Shown here in pieces: positions 35,846-39,129 of a stretch of DNA of 39,129 bases; position 1 is the first letter of the stretch, and every line of letters starts with the position of its first letter. The stretch comes from Herbinix sp. (GTDB taxonomy: Bacteria > Bacillota > Clostridia > Lachnospirales > Lachnospiraceae): contig JARBTJ010000032.1 of the NCBI GenBank assembly GCA_029240245.1, positions 1 to 39,129 of the forward strand, given 5' to 3'. Position numbers and translations under genes: made by a program. The notes beneath the pieces are model-generated. The model searched no databases. It worked only from the letters and a program-made list of their open reading frames with translations, and was not told where the DNA came from.

Positions 35846-37003
35846 TTAATTCCGAGATAATTCAGCACTTACGACATGGGAAGAATTCTCCTTCTGTCTG
35901 TTTTGCAATCCACCGAATTTACCCTTCACCCAGTTTACTACGCTGCTCGCCCAGCTGCTTAATACTTTTACAGCACCTCTTAACACCTCTGCAGGTACTA
36001 CAACAAAATCGGCAATTGCCTGTACTCCTTCCATAACACTCCCTGCTACCGCCTTCATGCCCAGATAGGTAAGATAACCAAGTCCGACAAAGAAGAGAGT
36101 AATCGAAAGCGATGGTGCAAGTAAAGCCAACGTAACATAGCACGACAATATGGTCACAGCTGCATAAAGCACAAGACAGGTTGTTGCTACCAGTGCAATT
36201 GTCTTAAGAATATCCATAGCCTTATCCCAAGTGGTACGTCCCTCTCTGGCATCTTTAATTGCATTACCACTCTCAATTTCCGCTGCAGATAAAACACCGA
36301 TTCCTTCAGCATTCATCCCGTCAGGAAGTTCCGGAATTTCACCGCGCTGATACATGATATAGGTTGCTAATGCTGCATAATTTTTCACTTTCATATTATC
36401 CCATTCATTTGATACGAATTCATTCATCTTTTCCTTGTTCTGAAGTGCTTTTACATATGCTTCACGATCAAGTTCTTCGTCCTCATTAGCAGAAGCAAGA
36501 ATATGAATGAGACCTACCGTACCACATTCGTCAATTCCCTGAGTTACTTTATCGATCATCTCCTGAATGAGCTCCGGTTTTACTTCCACATCTTCTGCCG
36601 TGGGCATACCCCCACGTATATTCTCTATACGTTCTTCTTTACTTTTAACGTCCTCTGATATATTTCGTATCGTGTCTATGCTGATAGCCTGAAGCGTATA
36701 TAATGTATTTCTCATAAGCTCATATTGTTCTTCCAGCGACAATCCGTCAAGTGCATTTCGAAGTGCAACCGCTAAGTTTGTTTTCGCTTTTTCTTTATCG
36801 TCCTTACACTGATCAAACTTCTCGGAAAAGTGTGCTACACCGTTTAAAATTCCTGATACCGCCTCTTCTGCAGCCTCTTCTGTGGCTCCAGTTTGTAAAA
36901 TGTAAAAATTCTTCATATTCTCTTTTTGTGTCATCTCTGCATTCTCTTGTGACATCATTGTTTCAAATAACTGCTCCAGTGTGGATTTCTTTGATTTCTT
37001 CAT
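35846..37003 (-). CDS. Helical protein with membrane-active C-terminal segment
   Basis: Started at the ATG at 37003 (AAGGAG 9 bases upstream; the TTG at 37009 is less likely) it has 385 residues. The first ~255 residues are charged and helical. A long hydrophobic region (265-318: ALVATTCLVLYAAVTILSCY... and LSITLFFVGLGYLTYLG) follows, then an amphipathic Ala/Val/Trp-rich stretch and a polar tail. A hydrophobic hairpin after a soluble helical body resembles pore-forming or membrane-inserting proteins, but I recognise no family. It is the first gene of the nine-gene operon. Confidence 0.8.
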   Translation of the reverse strand: MKKSKKSTLEQLFETMMSQENAEMTQKENMKNFYILQTGATEEAAEEAVSGILNGVAHFSEKFDQCKDDKEKAKTNLAVALRNALDGLSLEEQYELMRNTLYTLQAISIDTIRNISEDVKSKEERIENIRGGMPTAEDVEVKPELIQEMIDKVTQGIDECGTVGLIHILASANEDEELDREAYVKALQNKEKMNEFVSNEWDNMKVKNYAALATYIMYQRGEIPELPDGMNAEGIGVLSAAEIESGNAIKDAREGRTTWDKAMDILKTIALVATTCLVLYAAVTILSCYVTLALLAPSLSITLFFVGLGYLTYLGMKAVAGSVMEGVQAIADFVVVPAEVLRGAVKVLSSWASSVVNWVKGKFGGLQNRQKENSSHVVSAELSRN

Positions 37004-37060
37004 ATACAACCTCTCCTTATCATTTAACTACTACTTTATATACTACCTATCTACAACTTA

Positions 37061-37089
37061 ATAGTAACATGTAGTAATTTAATTGTCAA
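37061..37089 (-). promoter_or_regulatory. Promoter of the Hsp70/AAA operon
   Basis: On the minus strand TTGACA (37084-37089), 17 bases, TACTAT (37061-37066) with an upstream TGT (extended -10). Between it and the first gene, GTAG/CTAC motifs recur in 37026-37077 and could be operator repeats. The rest of 37004-37360 holds only the ilvC terminator. Confidence 0.7.
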
Positions 37090-37293
37090 TACACATTTTC
37101 CTTTTTTTACAATATATTTTTTTATATTGTAAACCTTCGGTTATTCTTTATCCCATCCGATATGGTAGGGCTTTCTATTACGAAAGACTCTCACATCGAT
37201 TAACCCTCATAGATTCATATTTAGCACCATTCTAATTCATGTAAATTTTATTATAATACATTCGATTTCTTTGCAGACCGAGATAAATTAACC

Positions 37294-37339
37294 AAAAAAG
37301 TGTCCCAAACACAATGATTTAATCATCGCTTTGGAACAC
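37294..37339 (-). terminator. Terminator after ilvC
   Basis: GTGTCCCAAA pairs with TTTGGAACAC (one mismatch), with an inner ATGAT/ATCAT pair, followed on the minus strand by six T. It lies about 20 bases past the ilvC stop codon. Confidence 0.9.
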
Positions 37340-37360
37340 CCTTTTTATAGTTGTTAATTT

Positions 37361-38398
<1,038 letters not shown>

Positions 38399-38403
38399 TT
38401 ATA

Positions 38404-38913
38404 TCATTGTTCATCAATAAAATCTGAAATATCTCCTGAGCCTCTTGCAAGACCTGTGATGCCGGTACGAACAAGCTCCTTAATCGTATATTGGCCTAAT
38501 AATTTTATAAATGCATCCAGCTTCTCCTGATTGCCGGTAAGCTCAATCATTAATGATTCCATTGCAACATCTACAATTTTAGCACGGAAGATATCCGCAA
38601 TCGCTATGATGGCCTGACGGTCATTCTCTGTAGCATTCACCTTGACAAGAATCAATTCTCTTGTTACGGATTCCCCGGGCGCCAGCTCCTTGATCTCAAT
38701 CACATCTTCAAGCTTTTGGACCTGCTTTCTTATCTGTTCTAATATCTGATCATCTCCATGAGCCAAAACGGTCATTCTTGAAATCGCAGGGTCCTGTGTC
38801 TCTCCTACCGTCAGGCTATCAATATTATAACCCCTTCTACTGAATAACCCGGCCACGCGACTAAGTACACCGGCCGTATTTTCTACAAGAATTGATAATA
38901 CCATCCTTTTCAT
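38404..38913 (-). CDS. ilvN: Acetolactate synthase regulatory small subunit
   Basis: A 169-residue protein from the ATG at 38913, which has GAGGAG 6 bases upstream; a nine-residue extension to 38940 is unlikely. An N-terminal ACT domain (MVLSILVENTAGVLSRVAGLFSRRGYNIDSLTVG) gives feedback control by valine, and a C-terminal ALS_ss domain follows. It should pair with a catalytic IlvB/IlvI subunit, which is not in the window. ilvN has its own promoter, so the large subunit gene is not directly upstream in the same transcript. Confidence 0.96.
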   Translation of the reverse strand: MKRMVLSILVENTAGVLSRVAGLFSRRGYNIDSLTVGETQDPAISRMTVLAHGDDQILEQIRKQVQKLEDVIEIKELAPGESVTRELILVKVNATENDRQAIIAIADIFRAKIVDVAMESLMIELTGNQEKLDAFIKLLGQYTIKELVRTGITGLARGSGDISDFIDEQ

Positions 38914-38960
38914 AGCATGCTCCTCTCTTTTATGTACCATGACTGATTAGTGCCAAAGTT

Positions 38961-39003
38961 TATAAAAATAGCCCCTAACCACAGGTCACTCTGTAATGGG
39001 GCT
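38961..39003 (-). terminator. Attenuator-like hairpin in the ilvN leader
   Basis: AGCCCC (38970-38975) pairs with GGGGCT (38998-39003), with an inner ACAG/CTGT stem; the minus strand continues ATTTTTATA. This intrinsic terminator sits between promoter and gene, about 50 bases before the ilvN start. No leader peptide with Ile/Leu/Val codons and no T-box stem I pattern is visible before it. Confidence 0.65.
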
Positions 39004-39043
39004 TCTGTTGCTGTATAAAAATAAGTTTATTAAGTTGTAAGTT

Positions 39044-39072
39044 ATTTTATCAACAACATTTCTATTTGTCAA
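39044..39072 (-). promoter_or_regulatory. Sigma-A promoter of ilvNC
   Basis: On the minus strand TTGACA (39067-39072), 17 bases, TAAAAT (39044-39049). It gives a leader of about 125 bases that contains the hairpin at 38970-39003. Confidence 0.82.
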
Positions 39073-39129
39073 GTATTGATATGACGCTATCAGAACAAAT
39101 TTTATATTAAAACCCAGGTGTATACATAT

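Noticed and set aside
26891..37009. Type VI secretion or prophage module
   Set aside because: No sheath, tube, baseplate, portal, terminase or integrase-like proteins are present; kinase, PP2C and FHA genes next door are the only resemblance to T6SS regulation.
38913..39049. T-box riboswitch before ilvN
   Set aside because: The leader is only about 125 bases and I see neither a specifier stem nor the conserved T-box sequence.

Overview
The window looks like chromosomal DNA from a low-GC Firmicute, most likely a Lachnospiraceae or Clostridium-type anaerobe. Evidence: AT-rich intergenic DNA, strong AGGAGG-type ribosome sites, consensus sigma-A promoters, a sortase-type surface anchor, GH65 sugar phosphorylases with a CUT1 sugar transporter, and a GH18 chitinase with a Pro-Thr linker. 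I see no tRNA, rRNA, CRISPR array, transposase or prophage genes.

Region 1 (1-10.7 kb) is a carbohydrate regulon. A LacI-family regulator on the plus strand faces a minus-strand operon: lipoprotein sugar-binding protein, two permeases, and two different GH65 phosphorylases. Next to it is a small surface protein ending in a VPDTG sortase signal. Near-identical 14-bp palindromes (GTTTAACGTTAAAC type) lie upstream of the regulator (one copy), the transport operon (two) and the surface protein (two). At the last two promoters the first palindrome sits just downstream of the -10 box, so all three units probably form one LacI-controlled regulon for import and phosphorolysis of an alpha-glucoside whose identity I cannot read from sequence.

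Region 2 (10.7-19.2 kb) is mixed housekeeping: secreted GH18 chitinase, FetAB-type ABC exporter, a zinc-ribbon membrane protein, a 42-residue lysine-rich protein, a LURP-one-like protein, a DUF1801 protein, a YihX-like HAD phosphatase, a Nudix hydrolase, a small membrane protein and a lytic transglycosylase. A 153-bp foldback element flanked by 14-bp direct repeats (MITE-like) sits between the DUF1801 and HAD genes.

Region 3 (19.3-25.0 kb) is a membrane signalling operon read from a perfect TTGACA-N17-TATAAT promoter: Ser/Thr kinase with a Pro-Thr-rich outer stalk, FHA protein with four 11-residue threonine repeats, PP2C phosphatase, an outside serine protease joined through a membrane span to an inside FHA domain, and a second PP2C phosphatase. 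A soluble chemoreceptor with a CZB zinc-binding domain follows on the plus strand.

Region 4 (26.9-37.0 kb) is the most unusual part. It is a nine-gene minus-strand operon with its own promoter. It encodes a helical protein with a membrane-active C-terminal segment, an excisionase-like HTH/coiled-coil protein, a probable beta-propeller protein, two paralogous proteins (one membrane-anchored), an Hsp70-type ATPase with an atypical C-terminus, a Ycf46-like AAA+ ATPase, a zincin-like protein with HETRH, and a small unknown protein. I know of no characterised system with this gene set. Region 5 (37.3-39.1 kb) is ilvN-ilvC of branched-chain amino acid synthesis, with a possible attenuator in the ilvN leader.
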